Source of the DNA: an uncultured Lachnospiraceae bacterium
Lineage (GTDB): Bacteria > Bacillota > Clostridia > Lachnospirales > Lachnospiraceae
Reading direction: 5' to 3'
Assembly: GCA_934351705.1 (NCBI GenBank)
Contig: CAKRJK010000036.1
Location: forward strand, 1 to 9,405
DNA: 9,405 bases
In this document: positions 1 through 7,530 of the stretch, piece after piece
Layout of the letters: every line of letters begins with the position of its first letter
How positions within the stretch are numbered: position 1 is the first letter of the stretch
Notes under the pieces: model-generated
The model's database searches: none
What the model saw: the letters and a program-made list of their open reading frames with translations, nothing else
Told to the model about the DNA's origin: nothing
Made by a program: the position numbers and the translations under genes

Positions 1-34
1 GATGAAAGCATTAGCGGAGCAGATAGTAAAATAA
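1..34 (+). CDS. 3' end of an unidentified upstream gene (partial)
   Basis: The frame starting at base 2 reads MKALAEQIVK and stops with TAA at 32-34. A strong hairpin with a U-tract follows about 33 nt later, as expected after the end of a transcript. The frame starting at base 1 is also open, as far as TAA at 46-48, so the frame is not certain. The base-2 frame ends in an ordinary amphipathic helix-like tail and is preferred. Ten residues are too few to name the protein. In related clostridia a pyruvate phosphate dikinase gene often precedes dgt, but this tail does not visibly support that. Confidence 0.4.
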   Translation, partial: MKALAEQIVK

Positions 35-61
35 AAAAATATAAATAATAAACAGCGATAC

Positions 62-138
62 AAAAAAGGGGCTGCCCCACTATCGATTTGAACTGCTTCC
101 CATCAAGCAGACAATCGACTAGTGCGGCAGTCCCTTTT
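62..138. terminator. Long hairpin terminator, probably bidirectional
   Basis: Bases 68-134 fold into a nearly continuous hairpin. The outer arm 68-82 pairs with 120-134, with one C-C mismatch at 77/125 and one G-U pair. The middle arm 83-88 pairs with 113-118, leaving C119 bulged. The inner arm 93-98 (CTGCTT) pairs with 105-110 (AAGCAG) around a 6-nt loop. The stem is flanked by AAAAAA at 62-67 and TTTT at 135-138, so it gives a GC-rich stem plus U-run on either strand. The minus-strand U-run is the longer. At 67 nt it is much longer than a minimal intrinsic terminator. The simplest role is to end the upstream gene. Confidence 0.75.
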
Positions 139-257
139 CCTAATCAACCCCAAAAATCTCACGAAGGAAAACCTCGCGAATATAAAAGCGCTGGGAACGT
201 GCGGAGCAGGCAGGGGGCGCCCCCAACCGAAAGCCATAAAACCCCACAAAAAATAAA
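139..257. other. Structured intergenic stretch without a gene
   Basis: No credible gene lies here. An 88-codon open frame from a TTG at 88 runs through the hairpin and into dgt, but it has a biased, low-complexity composition and no ribosome site. Two further structures are visible. Bases 159-179 form an 8-bp stem with a TTTTC loop when read on the minus strand, including two G-U pairs that are mismatches on the plus strand. Bases 213-224 (GGGGGCGCCCCC) are a perfect 12-bp palindrome, a GC-rich island in an otherwise A-rich spacer. Because the 159-179 hairpin is better paired on the minus strand, a minus-strand transcript is possible. Confidence 0.5.
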
Positions 258-264
258 TGTCGAA
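258..264 (+). promoter_or_regulatory. Candidate Spo0A box (TGTCGAA)
   Basis: TGTCGAA is an exact match to the 0A box core recognised by the sporulation response regulator Spo0A in Firmicutes. It lies 6 nt upstream of the sigma-H-like -35 element at 271-279, a position suited to activation. A 7-mer is expected about once by chance in a window this size counting both strands, so position is the main argument. By eye, other exact copies are at 2265-2271 (minus strand, inside dnaG), 7569-7575 (inside the RNase P RNA, probably irrelevant) and 8001-8007. Confidence 0.4.
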
Positions 265-270
265 AAAAAT

Positions 271-299
271 AAAGGAAAACCGCCCTCAACACAGAATAA
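271..299 (+). promoter_or_regulatory. Sigma-H-type promoter for the dgt-dnaG-rpoD operon
   Basis: AAAGGAAAA at 271-279 and ACAGAATAA at 291-299 are separated by 11 nt. They match every constrained position of the B. subtilis sigma-H consensus RNAGGAWWW-N11-12-RNNGAATWW as I recall it. Transcription would start near 304-307, giving a leader of about 27 nt that contains the ribosome site at 323-328. A sigma-A -10 (TAAAAT, 297-302) overlaps it but has no recognisable -35 at 274-279. In B. subtilis the sigA operon is known to carry a sigma-H promoter, so the context fits. No transcript data are available. Confidence 0.6.
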
Positions 300-332
300 A
301 ATAATTAGAGACTTTGCACTACGGAGGGAACC

Positions 333-1340
333 ATGTCAATTCGAGAGAATTTAGAGCAGATGGAACAAATATATCTCAGTCCGTTTGCTACAAAAAGTGT
401 AAATTCAAAAGGCAGAGAAAGAGAAGAAGCACAGTGCGACATTCGCCCCGTCTTCCAAAGAGACAGAGACAGAATCCTGCACTGTAAAGCATTTCGCCGT
501 CTAAAACATAAAACACAGGTATTCCTGACTCCGAAAGGCGACCACTACCGCACCAGACTGACACATACATTAGAAGTGTCACAGAATGCCAGAACTATCG
601 CAAAAGCATTGCGTCTTAACGAAGACTTGGTAGAGGCAATCGCACTGGGACATGACTTGGGGCATACGCCGTTCGGTCATGCGGGAGAGCGTGTGTTAAA
701 TGAACTCTGTGAGGAGGGGTATCGCCATAACGAGCAGAGCGTCAGAATCGTAGAAAAATTAGAAAAAGACGGAGAAGGACTCAATCTGACATGGGAAGTG
801 CGGGACGGAATCCTCAATCATCAGACCAGTCTCATGCCGCATACATTGGAGGGCAAAATCGTTCGCCTTTCCGATAAAATCGCGTACATCAACCATGATG
901 TAGACGATGCGATCCGGGCAAGGCTTTTGACCGAGGAAGAGATTCCGATGGAACTTCGCAAAGCACTTGGCATGACAACCAGAGAACGTCTGGACACTTT
1001 GATACATAATATTATTACCAACAGCGTGGGACAAAATGACATTGTAATGTCGCAGGAAGTGCGGGAAGCCATGTTGGAGTTCCGCCGGTTCATGTTCCGG
1101 AACGTGTATCAGAATCCTGTTGCCAAGAGCGAGGAGGACAAAGCAGAGAGATTGTTAAAAGAATTGTATGTCTATTATTTAGAACATTTAGAGATACTTC
1201 CGACACAGTATCGGAAGATGTGTGCCGAGGGAGAGAAAGCAGAGCGTGTGGTGTGTGATTACATATCGGGAATGACCGACCAGTACGCAATCGCAAAATA
1301 TCGGGAGTTCTTTCTTCCGAAAGCGTGGGAGATTGGATAG
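333..1340 (+). CDS. dgt: Deoxyguanosinetriphosphate triphosphohydrolase-like protein (HD domain)
   Basis: Cytoplasmic HD-superfamily phosphohydrolase of 335 residues. Family members cleave dNTPs, classically dGTP, to the deoxynucleoside and tripolyphosphate, and so trim the dNTP pool. The metal-binding HD signature is complete: H78 in RLTHTLEVSQ, H107-D108 in GHDLGHTPFGHAGE, and D181 in VRLSDKIAYINHDVDD. The basic N-terminal block RILHCKAFRRLKHKTQVF (48-65) and the RHNEQS motif (131-136) are also typical. The length fits the shorter dNTPase subgroup rather than the longer E. coli Dgt (about 500 residues), so the preferred nucleotide may not be dGTP. The ATG at 333 follows GGAGGG (323-328) at good spacing. 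It is the first gene of the operon, 12 nt ahead of dnaG, and probably transcribed from the promoter at 271-299. Confidence 0.95.
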   Translation: MSIRENLEQMEQIYLSPFATKSVNSKGREREEAQCDIRPVFQRDRDRILHCKAFRRLKHKTQVFLTPKGDHYRTRLTHTLEVSQNARTIAKALRLNEDLVEAIALGHDLGHTPFGHAGERVLNELCEEGYRHNEQSVRIVEKLEKDGEGLNLTWEVRDGILNHQTSLMPHTLEGKIVRLSDKIAYINHDVDDAIRARLLTEEEIPMELRKALGMTTRERLDTLIHNIITNSVGQNDIVMSQEVREAMLEFRRFMFRNVYQNPVAKSEEDKAERLLKELYVYYLEHLEILPTQYRKMCAEGEKAERVVCDYISGMTDQYAIAKYREFFLPKAWEIG

Positions 1341-1352
1341 AAAGGAGACAGT

Positions 1353-3170
1353 ATGCCTTATTATTCAGACGAACTAGTAGAAGAGATTCGTTCCGGCAAC
1401 GATATTGTCGATGTCATATCAGGATACGTGCGGCTGACAAAAAAGGGCAGCACCTATTTCGGCTTATGTCCGTTTCATAACGAAAAAACACCGTCGTTTT
1501 CCGTCTCACCCAATAAACAGATGTACTATTGCTTCGGCTGCGGTGCGGGAGGGAATGTCATTACCTTTTTAATGGAATATGAGAATTATACATTTCCCGA
1601 GGCGTTAGAAGTGCTTGCGACGAGAATCGGTATCGAACTTCCGAAACAGGAGATGAGTGCGGCACAGAAGCAGGCGAGTGATAAAAGAGCCAAATTATTA
1701 GAAATCAACAAAGAGGCGGCGAAATACTATTACCGGCTGTTACACAGCGAGCGTGGTGTGAGAGCACACGAGTATTTTCGCGGCAGAGAATTGAGTGAAG
1801 AGATTATCCGAAAATTCGGACTGGGATATTCTGACAAATACAGTGACGATCTGTACCGTTATCTGCATGCCAAAGGATATGAGGACGAGCTGTTAAAAGA
1901 CAGCGGATTGATCTCCATAGATGAAACGAGAGGATGTCATGACAAATTCTGGAATAGGGCGATGTTTCCGATTATGGATGTGCGTGTCAAAGTCATCGGT
2001 TTCGGCGGTCGTGTCATGGGAGAGGGAGAGCCGAAATACTTAAATTCCCCGGAAACCATGATTTTTGACAAGAGCAGGAACCTATATGGATTGAATTTAG
2101 CCAGAACCACAAAAAAATCGCAGATTTTATTGTGTGAGGGATATATGGATGTCATCGCACTGCATCAGGCGGGCTTTGACAATGCGGTCGCGGCATTGGG
2201 AACGGCATTTACCGTCGGACATGCCAATCTGCTGCGGCGTTATACAAAAGAGGTCTATCTGACATTCGACAGTGACGGCGCGGGAATCCGTGCGGCAAAG
2301 CGGGCAATTCCAATCCTAAAAGAAGCGGGAATCACGGCAAAAGTCATCAATATGAAGCCGTACAAAGATCCCGACGAGTTTATCAAGGCACTGGGAGCGG
2401 AGGCTTATGAGGAGAGGATAGAACAGGCGGAAAACAGCTTTTTGTTTGAACTTCGGATCATGGAGGATGATTATGATCTAAAAGATCCCGAGGGAAAAAC
2501 CGCTTTTTACAACGAAATCGCAAAACAACTGTTGCAGTTTTCGGAAGAGCTTGAGCGGGAGAATTATATCGAAGCAGTTGCTCAAAAATACGGAATGGGT
2601 TTTGAAAATCTCCGCAATCTGGTCAACCGGTTCGGAGCACAGCCGGAACTGGTGTCAAAAGCAAGACAGACGCAAAAACCGATCGAGCCGAAAGAAAAGA
2701 AGAAAAAAGGCGAAGACGGGATGAAACAGTCGCAGAAATTGCTTTTGACATGGCTGATTGAATATCAGGGCTTGTATCGGAGTATTTGCGATTTTATCAA
2801 GCCGGAGGATTTTACAGAAGAGATTTATCGCAAGGTGGCACAAATTTTGTTTGAGCAATACGAACAGACCGGTCAGCCGAACCCCGCAAAGATTGTCAGC
2901 ATGTTCGGGGAAGAAGAACAGCGGGAGATCGCAGCACTTTTCAACGCAAGACTGGAAGATGTCGAGACAAGGGCAGACAGGGAAAAGGCACTCAAAGAGA
3001 CCATCGTGCGTATCAAGCAAAACAGTATTGAATACAAAAACAAGAATCTGGATCCGACAGACATTCTCGGACTTCAGAAATTGATAGAGGAACAGAAACA
3101 ACTCGAGAAACTGGAAAAAACGAATATTTCCGGCGATTGGGAGCAGAATAAAGACGAGAGAGGATATTAA
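1353..3170 (+). CDS. dnaG: DNA primase DnaG
   Basis: Synthesises RNA primers for lagging-strand and initiating DNA synthesis and works with the DnaB helicase. The 605 residues carry the full bacterial layout. The N-terminal CHC2 zinc finger has C39, H42, C60 and C63 (CPFH ... CFGC). The catalytic core spans about 120-370, with the basic RNA-polymerase segment [19 protein letters not shown] near 217-235. The TOPRIM fold contains E262 ([12 protein letters not shown]) and D306/D308 (LTFDSDGAG), the metal-binding acidic residues. A charged linker at about 435-455 ([12 protein letters not shown]) leads to the C-terminal helicase-binding domain (about 455-600). The start is supported by AAAGGAG at 1341-1347. 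It sits between dgt and rpoD, with only one base before the rpoD start, as in the conserved macromolecular-synthesis operon. Nothing is missing or broken. Confidence 0.98.
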   Translation: MPYYSDELVEEIRSGNDIVDVISGYVRLTKKGSTYFGLCPFHNEKTPSFSVSPNKQMYYCFGCGAGGNVITFLMEYENYTFPEALEVLATRIGIELPKQEMSAAQKQASDKRAKLLEINKEAAKYYYRLLHSERGVRAHEYFRGRELSEEIIRKFGLGYSDKYSDDLYRYLHAKGYEDELLKDSGLISIDETRGCHDKFWNRAMFPIMDVRVKVIGFGGRVMGEGEPKYLNSPETMIFDKSRNLYGLNLARTTKKSQILLCEGYMDVIALHQAGFDNAVAALGTAFTVGHANLLRRYTKEVYLTFDSDGAGIRAAKRAIPILKEAGITAKVINMKPYKDPDEFIKALGAEAYEERIEQAENSFLFELRIMEDDYDLKDPEGKTAFYNEIAKQLLQFSEELERENYIEAVAQKYGMGFENLRNLVNRFGAQPELVSKARQTQKPIEPKEKKKKGEDGMKQSQKLLLTWLIEYQGLYRSICDFIKPEDFTEEIYRKVAQILFEQYEQTGQPNPAKIVSMFGEEEQREIAALFNARLEDVETRADREKALKETIVRIKQNSIEYKNKNLDPTDILGLQKLIEEQKQLEKLEKTNISGDWEQNKDERGY

Positions 3171-3171
3171 A

Positions 3172-4293
3172 ATGGCAGAAAAAAACGAAAAAGAAGAAAA
3201 ATTTGAAGCAAAGCTGGAAGAACTTTTAGCAATCGCGAAGAAAAAGAAGAATATCTTAGAATATCAGGAAATTAACGATTATTTCCGTGATATGGAGTTG
3301 GATGCGGAGAAGTTCGAGAAGATCCTTGATTTCTTAGAGGCAAAAAATATTGACGTCTTGCGGATCACCGATGATGACGATGATGTCACAGACGAAGATA
3401 TGCTGTTGGAAGAAGAGGAAGAAGTCGAGGTTGAGAAGATTGACTTGTCAGTACCTGACGGTGTCTCCATTGAAGATCCTGTCCGTATGTATTTAAAAGA
3501 GATCGGTAAAGTACCTCTTTTGACGGCAGAGGAGGAGATCGAGCTTGCAAAAAGAATGGAGCTGGGCGATCAGGAGGCGAAAAAACGTCTTGCAGAGGCA
3601 AACCTGCGTCTGGTTGTTTCTATCGCAAAACGCTATGTCGGCAGAGGAATGCTCTTTTTGGATTTGATCCAGGAAGGAAACCTCGGATTGATCAAAGCGG
3701 TAGAAAAATTCGATTACCGAAAAGGATACAAATTCTCCACATATGCGACATGGTGGATTCGTCAGGCAATCACAAGAGCCATTGCGGATCAGGCAAGAAC
3801 CATCCGTATTCCGGTTCATATGGTAGAGACGATCAACAAATTGATCCGCGTTTCCAGACAGTTGCTTCAGGAGTTAGGACGTGAACCGACCCCGGAAGAG
3901 ATCGCAAAAGAGATGGATATGCCGGTAGAGCGTGTCCGTGAAATACTCAAGATATCACAGGAACCGGTTTCGTTAGAGACTCCGATCGGAGAGGAAGAGG
4001 ACAGCCATTTAGGAGATTTCATACAGGATGATAATGTTCCGGTACCGGCGGATGCCGCTGCGTTTACACTGTTAAAAGAGCAGTTGGAGGATGTACTCGG
4101 AACACTGACAGAGCGTGAGCAGAAAGTCTTGACGCTCCGTTTCGGATTGGAGGACGGAAGAGCCAGAACCTTAGAAGAGGTAGGAAAAGAGTTCAACGTT
4201 ACCCGTGAGCGTATCCGTCAGATTGAAGCAAAGGCACTCAGAAAACTTCGTCATCCGAGCAGAAGCCGTAAGTTAAAGGATTATTTGGAGTAA
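3172..4293 (+). CDS. rpoD: Primary RNA polymerase sigma factor (RpoD/SigA)
   Basis: The housekeeping sigma factor that directs core RNA polymerase to -35/-10 promoters. At 373 residues it matches short Firmicute SigA proteins that lack the large non-conserved insert of E. coli sigma-70. Region 1.1 fills about 1-65 and is followed by a very acidic linker (66-88, almost all D/E). Region 1.2 begins at [17 protein letters not shown] (102-118). Region 2 covers about 138-208, with the -10-reading and melting helix [19 protein letters not shown] at 186-204. Region 3 spans about 218-295. Region 4 includes the -35-reading helix-turn-helix [19 protein letters not shown] at 334-352 and the conserved end [15 protein letters not shown]. 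The ATG lies 1 nt after the dnaG stop, and its ribosome site (AGAGAGGA) is inside the dnaG end. Its TAA shares one base with the trmK ATG (TAATG), suggesting coupled translation. Confidence 0.98.
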   Translation: MAEKNEKEEKFEAKLEELLAIAKKKKNILEYQEINDYFRDMELDAEKFEKILDFLEAKNIDVLRITDDDDDVTDEDMLLEEEEEVEVEKIDLSVPDGVSIEDPVRMYLKEIGKVPLLTAEEEIELAKRMELGDQEAKKRLAEANLRLVVSIAKRYVGRGMLFLDLIQEGNLGLIKAVEKFDYRKGYKFSTYATWWIRQAITRAIADQARTIRIPVHMVETINKLIRVSRQLLQELGREPTPEEIAKEMDMPVERVREILKISQEPVSLETPIGEEEDSHLGDFIQDDNVPVPADAAAFTLLKEQLEDVLGTLTEREQKVLTLRFGLEDGRARTLEEVGKEFNVTRERIRQIEAKALRKLRHPSRSRKLKDYLE

Positions 4294-5033
4294 TGATACA
4301 ATTATCAAAAAGGCTGCAGGCGGTTGCCGATTTGGGAACTTTCGGAGACACGATGGCGGACATCGGAACAGACCACGCCTATATACCGATTTATCTTGTG
4401 CAGAACCGGCGGGTGTCGGGAGCGGTTGCGATGGACATCGGAAAAGGGCCGCTGCTTCGGGCAAGCGAGCATATTGAAAAATATCATCTGGGTGCATACA
4501 TACAGACGCGTCTGTCCGACGGGGCGGAACAGCTGACGGCAGGTGAGGTGTCCTCTGTTGTGATCGCGGGCATGGGCGGAGGCTTGATGCAAAAGATTTT
4601 AAGCCGGAGTGAGGAGGTTTTTCATTCCGCAAAAGAGATTATTTTGCAGCCGCAGTCCGAAATCGAACAGACCAGACGGTTTTTGACAGACAACGGATAC
4701 AGGATTCATGCCGAGAATATGGTGTGGGAGGACGGAAAGTATTACCCGATGATGCGGGTGTCTTACAGCACACAAAAAGAAGACGGCGAAAATCTTTATG
4801 AGAATGCGGCAGACATAGATTATCTGTACGGTGCATATCTCTTAAAAGAGAAAAATCCGGTATTGCGTTCGTATCTTGAAAAAGAACAGGATACCGTAAC
4901 GAAGATTATCCAAAAACTCGAATCGGTTTCACAAAAATCAGAAGTAGAAGACAGGCTGAATGAGTTAAACGGTCAGCTTTTACGAACAAAACAAGCGTTA
5001 CAGATAGTAGGAAAAACAGATGAAGTGCAGTGA
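4293..5033 (+). CDS. trmK: tRNA (adenine-22-N1)-methyltransferase TrmK
   Basis: SAM-dependent enzyme of the TrmK (YqfN, COG2384) family, which makes m1A22 in tRNA. The 246 residues contain a Rossmann methyltransferase domain (about 1-160). Its SAM-binding motif I is MADIGTDHAYIPIYL (21-35), an acidic strand end is AVAMDIGKGPLLRA (44-57), the GLSDG-like loop is RLSDGAEQL (73-81), and the family signature is VVIAGMGGGLMQKIL (89-103). ILQPQSEIEQTRRFL (117-131) and ENMVWEDGKYYPMM (141-154) are also typical. The last 60 residues are helical and charged, as in the coiled-coil C-terminal domain of this family. The ATG overlaps the rpoD stop by one base, with only a modest ribosome site (TTGGAG ending 2 nt before it), so translation probably depends on ribosomes leaving rpoD. 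The position next to rpoD matches other Firmicutes (sigA-yqfN-yqfO). Confidence 0.93.
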   Translation: MIQLSKRLQAVADLGTFGDTMADIGTDHAYIPIYLVQNRRVSGAVAMDIGKGPLLRASEHIEKYHLGAYIQTRLSDGAEQLTAGEVSSVVIAGMGGGLMQKILSRSEEVFHSAKEIILQPQSEIEQTRRFLTDNGYRIHAENMVWEDGKYYPMMRVSYSTQKEDGENLYENAADIDYLYGAYLLKEKNPVLRSYLEKEQDTVTKIIQKLESVSQKSEVEDRLNELNGQLLRTKQALQIVGKTDEVQ

Positions 5034-5817
5034 AGTAATTAAAATTTTAGAAAAACAGTCCCCGAAAAGTTATGCGTGTGACTGGGATAATGTCGGTCTT
5101 TTGGTCGGCAGCATGGAAAAAGAGATTCACAAAATATATATTGCATTGGATGCCACAGACGAGACCATCGAGGAGGCGGTAAAAGCGGGAGCGGATATGG
5201 TGCTGACACATCATCCGATGATTTTTAGCGGAATGAAACGTGTGACGGCAGACGATTTTATCGGCAGACGCATTATCGAATTGATCCGGCATGATATGGT
5301 ATGCTATGCCATGCACACCAACTTTGATGTGATGGGAATGGCGGATTTGGCGGCAGATTATTTGAAATTGCGTGATACGAACGTATTGGAAGTAACTTAT
5401 ACAAAACAGACAGAAGACGGCAAGATGGAATCCGAGGGAATCGGACGTTACGGTAAGCTGGAGAGAACCATGACTTTGCGGGAGTGCTGCGAGGAGATAA
5501 AGCAGGCATTCTCACTGGATAACGTCAAGGTATTCGGTAATCTGGAAACCACTTTACAGACAGCCGCACTTTCTCCCGGTTCGGGAAAAAGTGTGATCAA
5601 AAACGCCTTGCAGGCAGGGGCGGATGTGCTGATCACAGGAGATATTGACCATCATGAGGGAATCGATGCAGTTGCACAGGGAATGGCAGTTATTGATGCC
5701 GGACATTACGGTGTGGAGCATATTTTTATTCCGTACATGAAGCAGTATCTGGAAAAAGAAACACAGGAGCTGGCGGTGATCGCACAGCCGATCCGTTTTC
5801 CGTTTCAGGTGATTTAG
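5020..5817 (+). CDS. Nif3-like dinuclear metal-centre protein (DUF34/YqfO family)
   Basis: Member of the widespread Nif3/DUF34 family, toroidal hexamers with two metals per subunit. The biochemical role is still unsettled; a GTP cyclohydrolase type 1 label in databases is not well supported. Probable metal ligands are visible: H64-H65 (VLTHHPMIFSG), D103 after MHTNFD (98-103), and H229 with E233 (DAGHYGVEH). The end QPIRFPFQVI is typical. At 265 residues it is the compact form without the central PII-like insertion that makes B. subtilis YqfO about 370 residues long. GSGKS at 187-191 resembles a P-loop but is the family's glycine turn. The ATG lies 14 nt inside trmK, preceded by AGTAGGA (5006-5012), so the two are translationally linked. 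The trmK-nif3 pair is strongly conserved and suggests a shared process, as yet unknown. Confidence 0.93.
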   Translation: MKCSEVIKILEKQSPKSYACDWDNVGLLVGSMEKEIHKIYIALDATDETIEEAVKAGADMVLTHHPMIFSGMKRVTADDFIGRRIIELIRHDMVCYAMHTNFDVMGMADLAADYLKLRDTNVLEVTYTKQTEDGKMESEGIGRYGKLERTMTLRECCEEIKQAFSLDNVKVFGNLETTLQTAALSPGSGKSVIKNALQAGADVLITGDIDHHEGIDAVAQGMAVIDAGHYGVEHIFIPYMKQYLEKETQELAVIAQPIRFPFQVI

Positions 5818-5851
5818 ACAGCACAAAGGCAGATATAAGCAGGAGGCAATT

Positions 5852-7507
5852 ATGGATACGGTAAAAATTCAAATCGACGGAAAAGTCAGAGAGTATCCGT
5901 TGGGAACAACTTATCAGAAAATCGCGGAGGATTATCAGAGCGGATATGAGGATGATATTCTTCTGGTTTCCTTTAACAACCGTTTAAAAGAGCTCTGGAC
6001 AAAGCCAAAGACAGACGGAACTCTTCGTTTTATCACGGCAAAGGATGAGAACGGCAGAAAGACTTACCGCAGAAGCGTTACGTTCTTATTGCAAAAAGCA
6101 GTACATAATCTCTACGGCAAGGACAATGTCAGCGTCAGGGTGTGCCATTCGCTCGGACAGGGATATTTTTGTGTACTCAAAGGAATGGATACAATCGAGA
6201 GCGAGGTGATACTCGCAATCAAGACAGAGATGAAGCGTCTTGTACAGGAGGATATTGAGATTCACAAATCCGGTTATAAGACCGACGATGCAATCGCACT
6301 TTTTGCAAAATGCGGAATGCACGACAAAGAAAGACTGTTTCATTACCGCAGAAGTTCGTGGGTAAATATTTATGACATGGACGGATACAAAGATTATTTT
6401 TACGGATATATGGTGCCGTCCACACGCTACTTACCGTATTTTGATCTGGTAGCGTACGAGAATGGAATGATGTTACTTTTCCCAAATAAAGAGACAAAGA
6501 CCGTGGCAGAATTTCACCCGTCGGGAAAATTGTTTCACACTCTGCAGGAATCCGAAGAGTGGGGGAAAATGCTTGAAATTGACACGGTAGGAGCACTCAA
6601 TGATGCGATTGCACAGGGCAGAATGCAGCAGATCATCATGGTGCAGGAGGCGTTGATGGAGAAACGTCTCGGTCAGCTTGCGGAGGAGATTGCCGAAAAG
6701 AAGGACAAAAAATTTGTCATGATTGCGGGACCGTCCTCTTCGGGAAAGACCACATTTTCTTACCGTTTGTCCACACAGCTGATCGCAAAAGGATTAAAAC
6801 CGCATCCGATCGGTCTGGATAATTATTACCGCAACCGAGAGGATACGCCAAAGGATGAGGACGGCAATTACGATTATGAGTGCCTGGAGGCATTGGATAT
6901 CGACTTGTTCAACCGGGATATGCAGAATCTTTTTGCGGGAAAAACCGTCAACATACCGGTCTACAATTTCAAGACCGGAAAAAGAGAATATAAGAATCAT
7001 TGCCTGACTCTGGGGGAAGATGATATACTGGTGATTGAGGGAATCCACGGATTAAATGACAAACTGTCATACTCCCTCCCAAAAGAAAGTAAGTTCAAAA
7101 TTTACATCAGTGCATTGACGCAGTTAAATATTGATGAGCACAATTATCTTCCTACGACAGACGCAAGACTGTTGCGAAGGATTGTGCGGGATGCGAGAAC
7201 CAGAGGAACCAGCGCAAAGGAAACGATTGCGATGTGGCCGTCCGTAAGAAGAGGAGAAGAAAGATTGATCTTCCCGTTTCAGGAGGAGGCGGATGCCATG
7301 TTCAATTCGGCACTGATTTATGAACTGGCAGTTTTAAAGGCATATGCGGAACCGCAGCTTTTCAATATCGAAAAAGATTGTGCGGAGTACGCAGAGGCAA
7401 AGCGGCTTCTCAAATTCCTTGATTATTTTCTTCCTGTTCCGACAGAGGAAATTCCGAGAAACTCAATCTTAAGAGAGTTTATCGGCGGAAGCTGCATAGA
7501 TGTATAG
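5852..7507 (+). CDS. TGS-domain uridine kinase-like nucleoside kinase
   Basis: A 551-residue fusion. Residues 1-62 are a TGS domain like the N terminus of threonyl-tRNA synthetase (IDGKVREYPLGTTYQKIAEDY). About 70-215 align by eye with the ThrRS second-additional (editing) domain: RRSVTFLLQKAVHNLYG and GYMVPSTRYLPYFDL sit where ThrRS has its HxxxH and GPHVPST segments. Residues 285-500 are a phosphoribulokinase/uridine kinase P-loop domain with Walker A GPSSSGKTT (293-301), a nucleoside-site strand HPIGLDNYYRNREDTP (318-333), Walker B DILVIEGIHGL (391-401) and the lid ARLLRRIVRDARTRG (438-452). The likely reaction is phosphorylation of a nucleoside by NTP, but substrates of this long form are not established to my knowledge. 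The start has an ideal AGGAGG at 5841-5846. It lies 34 nt after the nif3 gene and 23 nt before rnpB, with no terminator visible on either side. Confidence 0.9.
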   Translation: MDTVKIQIDGKVREYPLGTTYQKIAEDYQSGYEDDILLVSFNNRLKELWTKPKTDGTLRFITAKDENGRKTYRRSVTFLLQKAVHNLYGKDNVSVRVCHSLGQGYFCVLKGMDTIESEVILAIKTEMKRLVQEDIEIHKSGYKTDDAIALFAKCGMHDKERLFHYRRSSWVNIYDMDGYKDYFYGYMVPSTRYLPYFDLVAYENGMMLLFPNKETKTVAEFHPSGKLFHTLQESEEWGKMLEIDTVGALNDAIAQGRMQQIIMVQEALMEKRLGQLAEEIAEKKDKKFVMIAGPSSSGKTTFSYRLSTQLIAKGLKPHPIGLDNYYRNREDTPKDEDGNYDYECLEALDIDLFNRDMQNLFAGKTVNIPVYNFKTGKREYKNHCLTLGEDDILVIEGIHGLNDKLSYSLPKESKFKIYISALTQLNIDEHNYLPTTDARLLRRIVRDARTRGTSAKETIAMWPSVRRGEERLIFPFQEEADAMFNSALIYELAVLKAYAEPQLFNIEKDCAEYAEAKRLLKFLDYFLPVPTEEIPRNSILREFIGGSCIDV

Positions 7508-7517
7508 GAAAACAGAA

Positions 7518-7523
7518 TAGAAT
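7518..7523 (+). promoter_or_regulatory. Possible -10 element for rnpB
   Basis: TAGAAT differs from TATAAT at one base and lies 7 nt before the predicted first base of the RNase P RNA (near 7531), the spacing expected for a -10 box. No good -35 is seen: the 17-bp position falls on CATAGA inside the end of the kinase gene. The element is therefore weak evidence by itself. Read-through from the kinase gene followed by processing is an alternative. Confidence 0.35.
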
Positions 7524-7530
7524 AAGTAAA

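Noticed and set aside
88..354. 88-codon open frame starting at a TTG inside the hairpin and running into dgt
   Set aside because: It overlaps the terminator and the dgt start, has no ribosome site, and its composition is low-complexity, as expected for translated A-rich spacer.
2265..2271. Exact 0A box on the minus strand in dnaG
   Set aside because: It encodes the conserved TOPRIM FDSD residues and is far from any promoter; about one chance match is expected in a window this size.
3279..3470. Serine-rich minus-strand open frame opposite the rpoD acidic linker
   Set aside because: Runs of GAA/GAG/GAT codons read in reverse give serine-rich frames automatically; there is no start signal.
5578..5592. 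GSGKS in the Nif3-like protein, resembling a P-loop
   Set aside because: It lacks the Walker A context and Walker B partner, and a glycine-rich turn occurs at this place in the Nif3 family.
7504..7523. Sigma-H-like -35 (ATAGGAAAA, 7504-7512) with GAAT at 7520-7523 before rnpB
   Set aside because: The spacer between the two 9-mers would be only 4 nt; sigma-H needs 11-12. No GAAT lies at the correct distance.
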